Below are positions 8,994-17,472 of a stretch of 64,000 bases of DNA, one piece after another (the first letter of the stretch is position 1; every line of letters begins with the position of its first letter). Below the pieces are notes generated by a model. It had not been told where the DNA came from, searched no databases, and saw nothing but the letters and a program-made list of their open reading frames with translations. This DNA is from Vibrio mediterranei (GTDB lineage Bacteria > Pseudomonadota > Gammaproteobacteria > Enterobacterales > Vibrionaceae), in assembly GCF_900088415.1 (NCBI RefSeq), contig NZ_FLLQ01000004.1:459684-523683 (forward strand), in the 5' to 3' direction. The position numbers and the translations under genes are program-made.

Positions 8994-10451
8994 TTATGAT
9001 GAGCAACTGATTTCCATACGTTTACCCCATTCAGGTGGAAGCTTGGCAAATTCTTCATGTTCTGCTTGTTCCTCGTAAGGGAATTTGAGTAAGTCCGCCA
9101 ACTGATGAACCAGTGAAAAATCGCCTTTCTCAGCAAGTTCTATGGCCTGTTGGGCCAGATAATTTCTGAGAATGTACTTTGGATTCGCTAAACGCATTTT
9201 TCGGCAGCGCTCAGCTTCGGAATCATTTTCTAACATACAACGTAGCAGGTAGCTTTCTACCCACGCTTGCGCTTTAGCACGATCGATAAACAGGTCAACA
9301 ACAGGGGAAATGCCAGTTCTATCGATATTCGATAGAGCTCTGAAGAATCGGGTGTAATCCACTTTTTCACTTTCCATGAGGTCAAAGCTTCGATTAAAGA
9401 AATCTCCATCCTCACTTTGCTTGGTCGACAACCCGAACTTGTTACGCATTTGGCGACTGTACTCTGTCTGCAAGATTGGCGTAAAGGTTTCCAATCCATG
9501 ATCTAGGTCTTCTCTATCGATAAGTGGAGACAAAGCATGAGCTAACGCGGTGAGATTCCACATCGCTATGGACGGTTGATTGTCGAACGCATAACGACCT
9601 TGGTAGTCGGAATGATTACAAATATAACCCGGTTCGTAATCATCCATAAATCCAAACGGGCCATAGTCAAATGTCTGACCCAATATCGACATGTTATCGG
9701 TGTTCATCACTCCATGAGCAAACCCTTTGGCTTGCCAGTGAGCAATCATTTCTGCGGTTAATCGAACAACTTCAGCGAAGAAGGCAACATAAGGCTTGTC
9801 AGCGTCTAAACAATCAGCGAAATGCCACTCAATTACTTTATCCGCAAGTAGGCGAAGCTGCTCATGCTGACCGGTATAAAAGAAATGTTCAAAATGACCA
9901 AAGCGAATATGCGTGTTGGCAGCGCGAACCAATAACGCTCCCTGCTCCACTTGTTCTCGATACACGGGCGTATCGCTAACCATCATTGCCAATGCTCTAG
10001 TGGTAGGAATACCTAACCCTGCCATGGCTTCGCAGCACAAATACTCTCGAATTGTCGAGCGTAGTACCGCCCGACCATCACCCATACGCGAATAAGGCGT
10101 TTGTCCCGCGCCCTTGAGGTGAAGATCGAAAGTCTGCCCTGATTTTCCTGCGACTTCACCCAGCAACAAACCACGACCGTCACCTAAATCAGGATTATAA
10201 ATACCAAACTGGTGACCCGCGTACTTCATTGCAAGTGGCTTGATGTGCTCATTCGATACACTGCCCGAGAGTACATCAAGTAAGGCTTGTTCGTCTTCAA
10301 CCAGCTCTGGAAATCCGAGTTCACCTGCCAGTTCTTGATTCCAAGCAACCCAACGAGGATTATCGAGAGGCGTCGGTTCAACTTGGGTGTAAAAGCTATT
10401 CGGCAGAGCTAAAAAGCGATGAGAAAAGGACAATGAATCCAGCGAAAACAT
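8994..10451 (-). CDS. selO: protein adenylyltransferase SelO (YdiU)
   Basis: 485 residues, the usual length for bacterial SelO. This pseudokinase-fold enzyme transfers AMP from ATP to Ser/Thr/Tyr of proteins and is linked to redox stress. Visible motifs: [19 protein letters not shown], the nucleotide-binding [12 protein letters not shown] with K113, and HGVMNTDN with D252 as catalytic/metal-binding residue. The C-terminus is SCSS, a Cys at the position where animal SelO carries selenocysteine. It stands alone between the two-component system and the lateral flagellar block. Confidence 0.95.
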   Translation of the reverse strand: MFSLDSLSFSHRFLALPNSFYTQVEPTPLDNPRWVAWNQELAGELGFPELVEDEQALLDVLSGSVSNEHIKPLAMKYAGHQFGIYNPDLGDGRGLLLGEVAGKSGQTFDLHLKGAGQTPYSRMGDGRAVLRSTIREYLCCEAMAGLGIPTTRALAMMVSDTPVYREQVEQGALLVRAANTHIRFGHFEHFFYTGQHEQLRLLADKVIEWHFADCLDADKPYVAFFAEVVRLTAEMIAHWQAKGFAHGVMNTDNMSILGQTFDYGPFGFMDDYEPGYICNHSDYQGRYAFDNQPSIAMWNLTALAHALSPLIDREDLDHGLETFTPILQTEYSRQMRNKFGLSTKQSEDGDFFNRSFDLMESEKVDYTRFFRALSNIDRTGISPVVDLFIDRAKAQAWVESYLLRCMLENDSEAERCRKMRLANPKYILRNYLAQQAIELAEKGDFSLVHQLADLLKFPYEEQAEHEEFAKLPPEWGKRMEISCSS

Positions 10452-10518
10452 AGGCGGCTCTATACAAGTCTTAATAACAATTACTTAGAGTATAGCGAGT
10501 CGCAGTGGATAGAAAACA

Positions 10519-10574
10519 AACGAAAAGTGTGGGTATTAACGAAAAGTATGGTATTAACGAAAAGTATGGGTATT
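10519..10574. repeat. short tandem repeat, three units of 18-19 bases
   Basis: Three head-to-tail copies of AACGAAAAGTRTGGGTATT, at 10519-10537, 10538-10555 (one G missing) and 10556-10574, lie just upstream of selO. There is no coding frame across them. They could be slippage products or binding sites near the selO promoter. Confidence 0.8.
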
Positions 10575-10694
10575 AGAAAAAAGAAGTTCTATAACAGGAA
10601 GAGAAAAGGATAAACGATTTACGTTGCCTAGAGGAACGCCCATCTACTAAACAAAGTGTCTGCGTTTGGGCTGTCCCCTAAGAAGTCTAAGTTA

Positions 10695-10793
10695 TTAGAG
10701 CATAGCCAGAATGGCTACCACTGTACCGAGAGAGAACAGGCAAGTGCGACTAATAACGCCGAGGTTGGAAGGTTGAATCATTTCTTGATGCAT
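10695..10793 (-). CDS. 32-residue membrane peptide
   Basis: Too short for normal gene callers, but ATG at 10793 has AAGGAG nine bases upstream. The product is a polar N-terminus of about 14 residues (MHQEMIQPSNLGVI...) followed by one hydrophobic segment, CLFSLGTVVAILAML, ending at the stop codon. This is the form of single-span small membrane proteins of enteric bacteria and vibrios. I do not recognise the family. It lies between selO and the lateral flagellar genes, both on the same strand. An overlapping + strand frame (10656-10883) has no ribosome site and is not believed. Confidence 0.5.
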   Translation of the reverse strand: MHQEMIQPSNLGVISRTCLFSLGTVVAILAML

Positions 10794-10893
10794 AGGCAAA
10801 CTCTCCTTTTTGTTACACTACCATTACAACTTAGGCCTAAATGGTTATTTTTGCAACGCTGTTCTCAAAAATCTTTGAAATAGAGCCAAAAAA

Positions 10894-11184
10894 TCACCAG
10901 AAAACGGTCAAAACAACGATGGTGCAACCAAGAAAAGTTGCAAAGCAGATTGGGATAACAAGGTGCTTGTCTCTATCCAGTGAAATAAAGCCTGGCGGCT
11001 GATTGACGACAACGGTCACCAATAGGATATTGTACAATGCGATCAAAACCCCTATAAGAAAAACATCAAAATATACTAAACTCGTTGCCAAATAGACGTA
11101 AAAACCAATTAATACATAATCTATAACCACTAACCAGGCTAAGCACTTTCGCATGTTCAGCACTGAGTGAATGAGTTCAGTCAT
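10894..11184 (-). CDS. small membrane protein downstream of lafU
   Basis: 96 residues with hydrophobic stretches at about 15-35, 38-60 and 78-96, and a short charged loop SLDRDKHLV, suggesting three membrane segments. Its ATG overlaps the end of lafU by 8 bases, so it is translated with the flagellar motor genes. No family is recognised. It could assist the stator or simply be the last gene of the lafBCDEFSTU transcript. Confidence 0.7.
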   Translation of the reverse strand: MTELIHSVLNMRKCLAWLVVIDYVLIGFYVYLATSLVYFDVFLIGVLIALYNILLVTVVVNQPPGFISLDRDKHLVIPICFATFLGCTIVVLTVFW

Positions 11185-12145
11185 AACGGTTCATCACTTC
11201 AAATGATGTAACTGGCTGATTATATTCTGCTTGTTGCAGCGCCTTACGCTGAGATTCTCGTAAAACTATGTCGAGTTCTTTTTCTGCCAATGGCGAAGGT
11301 CTGGTCGCTTGATCTAAGGTAAAGGCTTTGTAAACCTTGTTCAGTTGTGCCAAAGTTTCAGCGGTTAAAATGTACAGCTCGATTCGGCGATTAATACCGG
11401 ATTTGGCATTGTTAAAGTCAATTGGTGCTGTATCACTCATCCCCGTTACTTGAAAAATATGACGCTCTTGAAGGCCGCCCTTATCCAAATAGTAACGAGC
11501 ACTATTAGCACGATTGCTTGAAAGCTCCCAGTTAGTCATTCGACTTCCTTTATAACGACTTGCATCCGTGTGTCCGGTGATAATCATTTTGTTTTCGATT
11601 TTTTCTAGTAATCCGGCTAGGTTCAGCAATAAGTCTTGATAGAAAGGCGTTACCTTAGCCCCACCTCGGAAAAACATCGGGCCTTTATCAGAGTCTGCGA
11701 TGACTAGCTTTACGCCTTGAGGTGTTACTAACACACTAACGCTGCCAAGGGCATCAATACTGGATAACTCTTGTTTGACTCGCTGCGCCAAAACTTCCAG
11801 TTCTTGTTGGCTATTAAATTCCCCCTCAAGTACAGAAGTGTCATTAATGCGATGCAGTTCAGCGTCATAATGAGAGGTTGCCACATGAGGTAATGGCAGT
11901 GGGTTAATTGAGTTACCGCCACTTTCGTTAGTTCCTAAGTGCATGATGGGATCATTGCCATAGGCAAAGTAATTCAACAATTTCTTCTGGTCATCAACAT
12001 CGACGACTTGCAGTATCCACAATACAAGGAAAAGACACATTAGTGAGATCATCAAATCTGCCATGGCAACTTTCCATCCGCCGTGTTGCAGCTCGCCGCG
12101 CTTACGGCGCCCTTTTTTATTGATGATGATGTTTGGCTGTTCCAT
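11177..12145 (-). CDS. lafU: lateral flagellar stator protein LafU (MotB-like)
   Basis: About 322 residues. A basic N-terminus (NKKGRRKRG) precedes a single membrane segment (VAMADLMISLMCLFLVLWIL) carrying the ion-binding Asp near residue 30. A linker and a C-terminal OmpA/MotB peptidoglycan-binding domain follow, with GHTDASRYKG, NWELSSNRANSAR and NRRIELYIL. With LafT it forms the stator that drives the lateral motor. Two adjacent ATGs exist (12148 and 12145). The second is chosen because it lies six bases from AAGGAG; the first is only three bases away. Confidence 0.95.
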   Translation of the reverse strand: MEQPNIIINKKGRRKRGELQHGGWKVAMADLMISLMCLFLVLWILQVVDVDDQKKLLNYFAYGNDPIMHLGTNESGGNSINPLPLPHVATSHYDAELHRINDTSVLEGEFNSQQELEVLAQRVKQELSSIDALGSVSVLVTPQGVKLVIADSDKGPMFFRGGAKVTPFYQDLLLNLAGLLEKIENKMIITGHTDASRYKGSRMTNWELSSNRANSARYYLDKGGLQERHIFQVTGMSDTAPIDFNNAKSGINRRIELYILTAETLAQLNKVYKAFTLDQATRPSPLAEKELDIVLRESQRKALQQAEYNQPVTSFEVMNRYD

Positions 12146-12161
12146 CATTCGCTCCTTAGCC

Positions 12162-13028
12162 TTATGAAGGCTGCTGTCTGAGCACTTCGACTGCTTTTTC
12201 TAGCTCAACAAATGACGGTTTATAACGAGTTTCGATGTTTTTGCGTCCAGCATTAGCACACATGTGTGCCGATTGACCTTGAGCGTAAGCAGACAGGATT
12301 GATTTCACACACAGTAGTGGCGCTAACTGATTCTCGGAAACATCTTTGATACTGCTAGACATTGGTCCAAGCACACAATAGCAACCAAAAACCCCAGTAA
12401 ATGTTCCTACCAGAGCGCCAGCGATATTCTGACCAATCTCACTGATCTCACCATCAAGGCCTTGCATCGTCAGAATGATCCCCATTACCGCAGCTAAAAT
12501 ACCAAGCCCCGGCATAGCCTCAGCGGTAGCGTGCAATTTCTCGGAAGGCTTGGTGTATTCATCCTCTAGATGCTCGATCTCTTCTTCTAGAAATGCTTCC
12601 AACACGTGTTGCGATTGCTTACCAGTAATCACTTGTCGAAATGAATCAATAATGAACTGAGTCGTAAGAGCGTCACTCGTGATCTTTGGATACTTATTGA
12701 AAATTTTACTTGAATCAGGGTTCTCAACATGGATATCTAACGCTTTGATATTCTGAACTCGCGCAGTATTGATTAGCTCAAACATTAACGATAGTAACTG
12801 TTGATAATAGTCCTTGTCATAAGGCGTAGAACGAAAAGCGATGCCAACTTGCTGAGCCATCAGCTTCATCGTTGCAGACGTGGTAGACATTAACAAACTA
12901 GCAAATGCTGCCCCAAAGATGATTATGATTTCCGACAGCTTGAAGATAAACTCAAACTTCCCACCAAGAAAAATGAAGCCGCCAAAAATAACGCTAAGCA
13001 CGATAACAATACCGATTAGTTTTTGCAT
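12162..13028 (-). CDS. lafT: lateral flagellar stator protein LafT (MotA-like)
   Basis: 288 residues, four membrane segments in the MotA arrangement: two near the start (5-25, 30-50), then a large cytoplasmic loop, then two near 170-190 and 200-220 (MPGLGILAAVMGIILTMQGLD and GALVGTFTGVFGCYCVLGPM). The cytoplasmic loop carries the charged residues that touch FliG. Its start overlaps lafS by 13 bases and lafU follows, giving the standard lafS-lafT-lafU order. Confidence 0.95.
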   Translation of the reverse strand: MQKLIGIVIVLSVIFGGFIFLGGKFEFIFKLSEIIIIFGAAFASLLMSTTSATMKLMAQQVGIAFRSTPYDKDYYQQLLSLMFELINTARVQNIKALDIHVENPDSSKIFNKYPKITSDALTTQFIIDSFRQVITGKQSQHVLEAFLEEEIEHLEDEYTKPSEKLHATAEAMPGLGILAAVMGIILTMQGLDGEISEIGQNIAGALVGTFTGVFGCYCVLGPMSSSIKDVSENQLAPLLCVKSILSAYAQGQSAHMCANAGRKNIETRYKPSFVELEKAVEVLRQQPS

Positions 13029-13723
13029 ACTTCACTCTCCTTCATTCTACTTTTGAGAATGTCCAAACCTCGGTGTTTTAATCGATGCACTTTGATTTCG
13101 TTGATATCGAGGACCAGCGCCGTCTCTTTGGTGCTTAAACTTTTCACATAAACCAAGTAAAGAATGCGCTGCTCCATCTCAGGGAGCGTGTTCAATACTT
13201 GTTTCACCTCATTAAAAAGCACTTCTCTGTCCGTCTCCGGAACGGCTGTCACCACCGTTTCCAGCTCAATATCATCAAACACATCCACTAACGTCATCGC
13301 TTGTTGATAATCATTACTTTCAATGCCTAAATGATGACAAATCTCATTGGTTGTGGGCTGTCTTCCCAACTGCTGAACTAGTTGTCTTTCAGCGTGCTTG
13401 ATTCGATTCACCAATTGACGTTTATCTCGCTCCATATAGTCGCGGCGCCTGAGTTCATCGACTAATTCACCTCGAATTCGTACCGCCACCGCCCGTCGAA
13501 AATCATCATTAGCAACATGGTCAAACTTCCTAAGCTCGATGACCAAAGTCATCATGGCCGTTTGCCGTAAATCCTCAAACGTCCCTTCATCAACCGCGTA
13601 GCGATATTGATAAAGCAGTCCGTTAATCAGCTTGATGTTTTGTTGCAGCACCAATTTTTCTAACTCCTGCAACGTTGCTTGGTCGTTAGTTTGGGTGTGC
13701 TGGTATTTGGGCTGCATCAACAT
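13016..13723 (-). CDS. lafS: lateral flagellar sigma28 factor LafS (FliA-type)
   Basis: 235 residues of the FliA family. The region 2 part is YQYRYAVDEGTFEDLRQTAMM and region 4 ends with a helix-turn-helix around SLSTKETALVLDINEIKVHRLKHRG. It directs RNA polymerase to late lateral flagellar genes such as lafA. The first ATG has AGG eight bases upstream. FlgM, encoded at 23888, is its probable anti-sigma factor. Candidate target promoters of matching form lie before flgM and lafA. Confidence 0.93.
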   Translation of the reverse strand: MLMQPKYQHTQTNDQATLQELEKLVLQQNIKLINGLLYQYRYAVDEGTFEDLRQTAMMTLVIELRKFDHVANDDFRRAVAVRIRGELVDELRRRDYMERDKRQLVNRIKHAERQLVQQLGRQPTTNEICHHLGIESNDYQQAMTLVDVFDDIELETVVTAVPETDREVLFNEVKQVLNTLPEMEQRILYLVYVKSLSTKETALVLDINEIKVHRLKHRGLDILKSRMKESEVCKN

Positions 13724-13732
13724 AGTAGCGAC

Positions 13733-14170
13733 CTATTGAAATACCGCTTTGGTGACAAGTACATCACCAACTTGTAAGCTCGGTAGCTCATCTAAGTCAT
13801 CTTTGAGATCATCTTGAATCACATAGATAAACTGTTTGTTGTAGAAATAAGAGGCCTCTTTGACGCTGAATTTTTTGATGATGCGGTTCTTAATTCGGCT
13901 TAATTGCTCATACACATATGCACCGTTTTTCTGTGGGGTAAACATAGAAACATCAAGCAAAAGCAAGCTTTGTCGATTGCCCAAGTTAATTGGCACCAGT
14001 ACATTTTCCAGCTGAATTTCAACCTGCTGCATTTTGGCCGGCTCAGGATTGTTCGGCGAGAGCCAGGCGGTCAAGGACTCCATATTTAGCCTATTACTTT
14101 GGTACAACCAGAAACCTGTGATCGAAAGCGCGAGAGTAACGACGAAAGTGACAATAATTTTAGTCATCAT
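13733..14170 (-). CDS. lafF: lateral FliL-like protein LafF
   Basis: 145 residues: a short cytoplasmic start, one membrane segment at about 5-22, and a periplasmic FliL-type domain (LENVLVPINL ... LLLDVSMF, then RIKNRIIKKFS). FliL surrounds the stator and supports torque. It lies directly between lafE and lafS in the usual order, touching lafE by one base. Confidence 0.85.
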   Translation of the reverse strand: MMTKIIVTFVVTLALSITGFWLYQSNRLNMESLTAWLSPNNPEPAKMQQVEIQLENVLVPINLGNRQSLLLLDVSMFTPQKNGAYVYEQLSRIKNRIIKKFSVKEASYFYNKQFIYVIQDDLKDDLDELPSLQVGDVLVTKAVFQ

Positions 14171-15384
14171 TAAGCCCTCGCAATGTAAGCACGATATTCC
14201 AAAACATCGCTGTTATCTTGATCAGAAAGATCATTCGCTCTCGGGTTAACCTCTTGCTCTGAATGCTCGTTCTGTTCTTGAGATTGAAACTGCTGTGAGT
14301 TCGATTGTTCCAAAGAAATATTTACCTCAGATAGCTCACTATTTTGTGCGACAAGCTCCGCTCTCAAACGTTCTGACGTTGCTAAAATTGCCTCTCGCGT
14401 GGCTGCGGATGTGGCGCTCATTTGTATTGTGACCCGCTCGCCATCAACTTTTACGTGCACCTCCACTTTGCCAAGCTCAGGCGGATCAAAGCGTATTCGA
14501 GCAGCTTGATTCATGGTGTCCAATTGAAGCTGAATTTTATCTCGCAGCACTTGGTAAATTTGTCTTTGACTATCCACGTCAAGCGCTTTACTTACCTCAA
14601 TAGTCTGTACAACTCGACTTGCTGTCGTTTCATTGACTAAATACAGCGCTTCGACGGGTTGATGGTTGATTGCCCCAATAGGTAATTGCGCACTAAGCTT
14701 TAAGCTTGCTGGCGTCCAAGGATTCATGGAGCTGGCCTTAGGCGCAATGCTAGGCAACGACGACTCCAAGTTGGGCAAAATGGGGTTAGTCTGAGGAGTA
14801 TCCTTTGGTAGCCATTTGTCCTTAACATCCAATATCACGGCACTCAGTACCTGCTGAGAAAAAGAGGTATCGTTTGAAGTCACTAACACTTCATCATTTT
14901 CGTACTCGTCAGCTTCAAAATAAAAACTATAGGGCTGCGATGACGCTGCTAGCACTTCGATAGAAGCAGCGATTGAGCGTGCAACTTCATTTAGTCGAAA
15001 CGGTACCTGCTCTGCTGGCAGAGGCAAGCTAGCATTTGGCATCTGCGCGGGCTTTTCAAGCATCAACAGACTTACTGGTTCCAAAGGCGTCTCATTGAGT
15101 GGATTCTTGGCGCTCTCATTCACGCTGCGAACATCGACCTCAGAAACTACGACGCCTTGTTCAATAGGTAAGGACTGCTGCACCTGATTAAGCACTGAGA
15201 ATAGTGTCTGAAATGATTGAGCGAGTGGCGTCATTCGGGTTTCCCCAAGCTCAGAAGACAATGAACTGAGAGCAGTAGAGGTCGAATTGCTCTTCACCGT
15301 AGCATCCACCGCCGACAGCAAATCAAAAACCAATCCATTGGTCGCCCAACTCTTTGAAGCCATATTCCCTTGCAGTTCCATCAC
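14170..15384 (-). CDS. lafE: lateral hook-length control protein LafE (FliK-like)
   Basis: 404 residues. The N-terminal two thirds are low in conserved structure and rich in Ser, Pro and Gln, as in FliK rulers. The C-terminal Flg_hook domain is clear at about 285-370 (IQLQLDTMNQAARIRFDPPELGKVEV). FliK measures the hook and signals FlhB to switch export from hook to filament proteins. The partner FlhB (41589) has an unusual NPTQ switch site. It overlaps lafD by 4 bases. Confidence 0.9.
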   Translation of the reverse strand: MMELQGNMASKSWATNGLVFDLLSAVDATVKSNSTSTALSSLSSELGETRMTPLAQSFQTLFSVLNQVQQSLPIEQGVVVSEVDVRSVNESAKNPLNETPLEPVSLLMLEKPAQMPNASLPLPAEQVPFRLNEVARSIAASIEVLAASSQPYSFYFEADEYENDEVLVTSNDTSFSQQVLSAVILDVKDKWLPKDTPQTNPILPNLESSLPSIAPKASSMNPWTPASLKLSAQLPIGAINHQPVEALYLVNETTASRVVQTIEVSKALDVDSQRQIYQVLRDKIQLQLDTMNQAARIRFDPPELGKVEVHVKVDGERVTIQMSATSAATREAILATSERLRAELVAQNSELSEVNISLEQSNSQQFQSQEQNEHSEQEVNPRANDLSDQDNSDVLEYRAYIARA

Positions 15385-15701
15385 TGTTCTCCTGCTCTCA
15401 CTTGTGTCTGGGCATACGCTTTATCTCGCTCGCGCAGACTTGAATTGTCACTAAGCTGCTGTTTAAGGATGAATTGTTCATGCTCTACTAATGCCCTGCA
15501 TTGGTTGTGAACACTTTTTAACCGCACAACCAGAGACAGATAGCTTGGATGTGATTGCTCTATGGTTAGCAGCACCTGTTTGAGCAAACGATTTAACTTT
15601 TCTATCTCAGAAAATTGTTTGTTATTGACCGCCTGTTCTAACTTGAGAGCAAGGCGTTCTACCTGTTCAGGACTGGGCTTCATCAAGCCACTCCATTGCA
15701 C
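15381..15701 (-). CDS. lafD: lateral flagellar chaperone LafD (FliT-like)
   Basis: 106 residues, predominantly helical and hydrophilic, in the FliT position between FliS- and FliK-type genes. FliT chaperones the cap protein FliD. Sequence conservation in this family is low, so the call depends on length, helical character (LALKLEQAVNNKQFSEIEKLNRLLKQV) and gene order. A second ATG at 15683 would avoid most of the 35-base overlap with lafC. Confidence 0.75.
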   Translation of the reverse strand: MQWSGLMKPSPEQVERLALKLEQAVNNKQFSEIEKLNRLLKQVLLTIEQSHPSYLSLVVRLKSVHNQCRALVEHEQFILKQQLSDNSSLRERDKAYAQTQVRAGEQ

Positions 15702-16071
15702 CTTCCCATCCCTCTTTGAGATCCGTCATCACTTCAATAAGCTTGTCGATCAGCTCGGTATTCATCTCCTTAGATGCTTCAAATACAGTCGCAATGCCAT
15801 GCTCATAGAGTGCATGTATGTTCTGAATCAAAGCTTCACCTGTCGACAAATCGAGAGAAGCATCTAGCCCAACTAAGATATCAATGGATTTTTGAGAAGC
15901 TTTGGATTTGAGCTCAAGATCCTTATGCTCTATCGCGTATTTAACGCTTTCTAACTCCTGAATCAGACGCTCATGTAGCATACATATCAACTCAAAGCTC
16001 GATGAGACCGATGCGTTAGCAGCGACTTGAACATTGGCATAGTTAGCTTGTTGCTGTTTTCCTAATAGCAT
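15667..16071 (-). CDS. lafC: lateral flagellin chaperone LafC (FliS)
   Basis: 134 residues of the FliS family: ANYANVQVAANASVSSSFELICMLHERLIQEL is the typical first helix region and ALIQNIHALYEHGIATVFEAS the second. It binds flagellin and prevents early polymerisation. A ribosome site GGAG lies eight bases before ATG 16071. It sits between the cap gene lafB and lafD. Confidence 0.92.
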   Translation of the reverse strand: MLLGKQQQANYANVQVAANASVSSSFELICMLHERLIQELESVKYAIEHKDLELKSKASQKSIDILVGLDASLDLSTGEALIQNIHALYEHGIATVFEASKEMNTELIDKLIEVMTDLKEGWEGAMEWLDEAQS

Positions 16072-16083
16072 GGCGGTTTCTCC

Positions 16084-17406
16084 TTAAACCGTGAAAAGTC
16101 CGGAAACGGAATCTAATTGGCTACTTAGTGAGTTCAATTGAGTAAACTGGGCAAGGTAGCGGTTATAGTAGGTTTCATAACGCATATCTAAAGCGGATAG
16201 GGCGTCATTGATACGACTTTTTTCATCGTTCAAGGTATCAATTCGGCGATTGAGCGAGCCGTTTGAGAAGTCGATATAGCTCTCTAACTGCGCTTCAAAC
16301 GCCTCAAACACACCACCCGTGCCTGTAAATAGTGTTTCAAAATCGATGCTAGAAGCCGCACTTTCAAACGTACCCGAGTCCAAACTCAATTTGCCGTCGC
16401 GACCAATTTCCAGCCCCAACTCAAAAAGTCGAGTTCCGTCATAGTCAGCTCTAATAACAGTGGATAATTGATTTTTGATATTGCGTATTGTGCTATCGGA
16501 AGCGAGCACGCCGCGTGCTTCATCTTCGCTTCCTGATTGAGTCAGGTTGCTAATTTCGTTGACGGCTTTGTTGTAGGCATCTACAAACTCTTGTAGCGAT
16601 GCTACAGTGGCGGATATATCATCACCTATACTGATGCTAGTCGCGGTATCACCGCTGGTGTTGGCTTTGAGAACCGTGAGGTCTACACCATCTATTAAGT
16701 CTTCGAAAGTATTGCTAGAGCTGGTCAGCTCCGTACCAAATTCATTGCCGAGAGTAATAATGGCATCTTGACCAGCTTGTAACGGCGCCGCACTTGCCGC
16801 TGCTACCGTAGTATCCCAACCACTTGCCGCATCAGCAGATAAGGTGAAACTGGCATCAACTCCTTCATTGTCAGAGCCAAACAACACTTTCATCGCCCCT
16901 TGCGACTTCACCAACGTTGCTTGAATTGAACCGTCAAACTGATCGTTGAAGTAAGTGACAAACTCACTGTAGGTAACATCACCACTAATGTCTGTATCGG
17001 CATCCATAATGTTGATGTTGGTCGTGACTCCACCTTGAGTCACTGAAAAACTTCCAGCCGTAGCCATCACATCGCTAGGATCGGTAGAACTAGCATCAAA
17101 TACGACTTGATGATTAGAGGCCATCTGCTTAATGAAGACATCGAGATTAACGTCTTCAGCCCCTGGACTGGTCGTTAATGAAAAGTAGTCTTCACTAGAG
17201 GTTGATGTTGAGGTTTGAGTAAGACTAGAGCCCGTTTTAGTAAACTCGTAGATTTTGTCTTCGAGAGATTGTAATGCCGTCTTAACTTTAGTTATGGCTG
17301 ATGTTTGAGATGTTATCGTCGACAACTTTTGGTTGTAACGTAATTGAAATGGTTGTAAATCCAAGTTGGCGAAATTGCTGGCGAGCTGAACCGCGTCGAC
17401 ATTCAT
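16084..17406 (-). CDS. lafB: lateral flagellar cap protein LafB (FliD)
   Basis: About 440 residues. The start is taken at ATG 17406 (MNVDAVQLASNFANLDLQPFQ), with AGGGAAG a few bases upstream; the frame runs back to 17430 without a ribosome site. The N-terminal FliD region ends near 100 and a variable middle rich in Ser/Thr/Asp follows. The C-terminal FliD domain has ISNLTQSGSEDEARGVLASDSTIRNIKNQL. It caps the growing lateral filament and lies 66 bases downstream of the flagellin gene. Confidence 0.93.
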   Translation of the reverse strand: MNVDAVQLASNFANLDLQPFQLRYNQKLSTITSQTSAITKVKTALQSLEDKIYEFTKTGSSLTQTSTSTSSEDYFSLTTSPGAEDVNLDVFIKQMASNHQVVFDASSTDPSDVMATAGSFSVTQGGVTTNINIMDADTDISGDVTYSEFVTYFNDQFDGSIQATLVKSQGAMKVLFGSDNEGVDASFTLSADAASGWDTTVAAASAAPLQAGQDAIITLGNEFGTELTSSSNTFEDLIDGVDLTVLKANTSGDTATSISIGDDISATVASLQEFVDAYNKAVNEISNLTQSGSEDEARGVLASDSTIRNIKNQLSTVIRADYDGTRLFELGLEIGRDGKLSLDSGTFESAASSIDFETLFTGTGGVFEAFEAQLESYIDFSNGSLNRRIDTLNDEKSRINDALSALDMRYETYYNRYLAQFTQLNSLSSQLDSVSGLFTV

Positions 17407-17429
17407 GATTCTTCCCTCATCTAACCACA

Positions 17430-17454
17430 AAGGAGGTACAGCTCTACCCTCCTT
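17430..17454 (-). terminator. stem-loop between lafA and lafB (partial terminator)
   Basis: AAGGAGGTA and TACCCTCCTT can pair with one bulged base around a 6-base loop. It follows the flagellin gene directly and has no clear T-run. It probably limits read-through from the strongly expressed flagellin gene into lafB or stabilises its mRNA end. Confidence 0.5.
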
Positions 17455-17472
17455 GGATTGCTATTACTAATG

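Noticed and set aside
10519..10574. CRISPR-like look of the short repeats
   Set aside because: Units are directly adjacent without spacers, there are only three, and no cas genes are nearby.
10656..10883. 75-codon + strand frame between selO and the laf genes
   Set aside because: No ribosome site. The opposite strand holds a better supported 32-residue membrane peptide.
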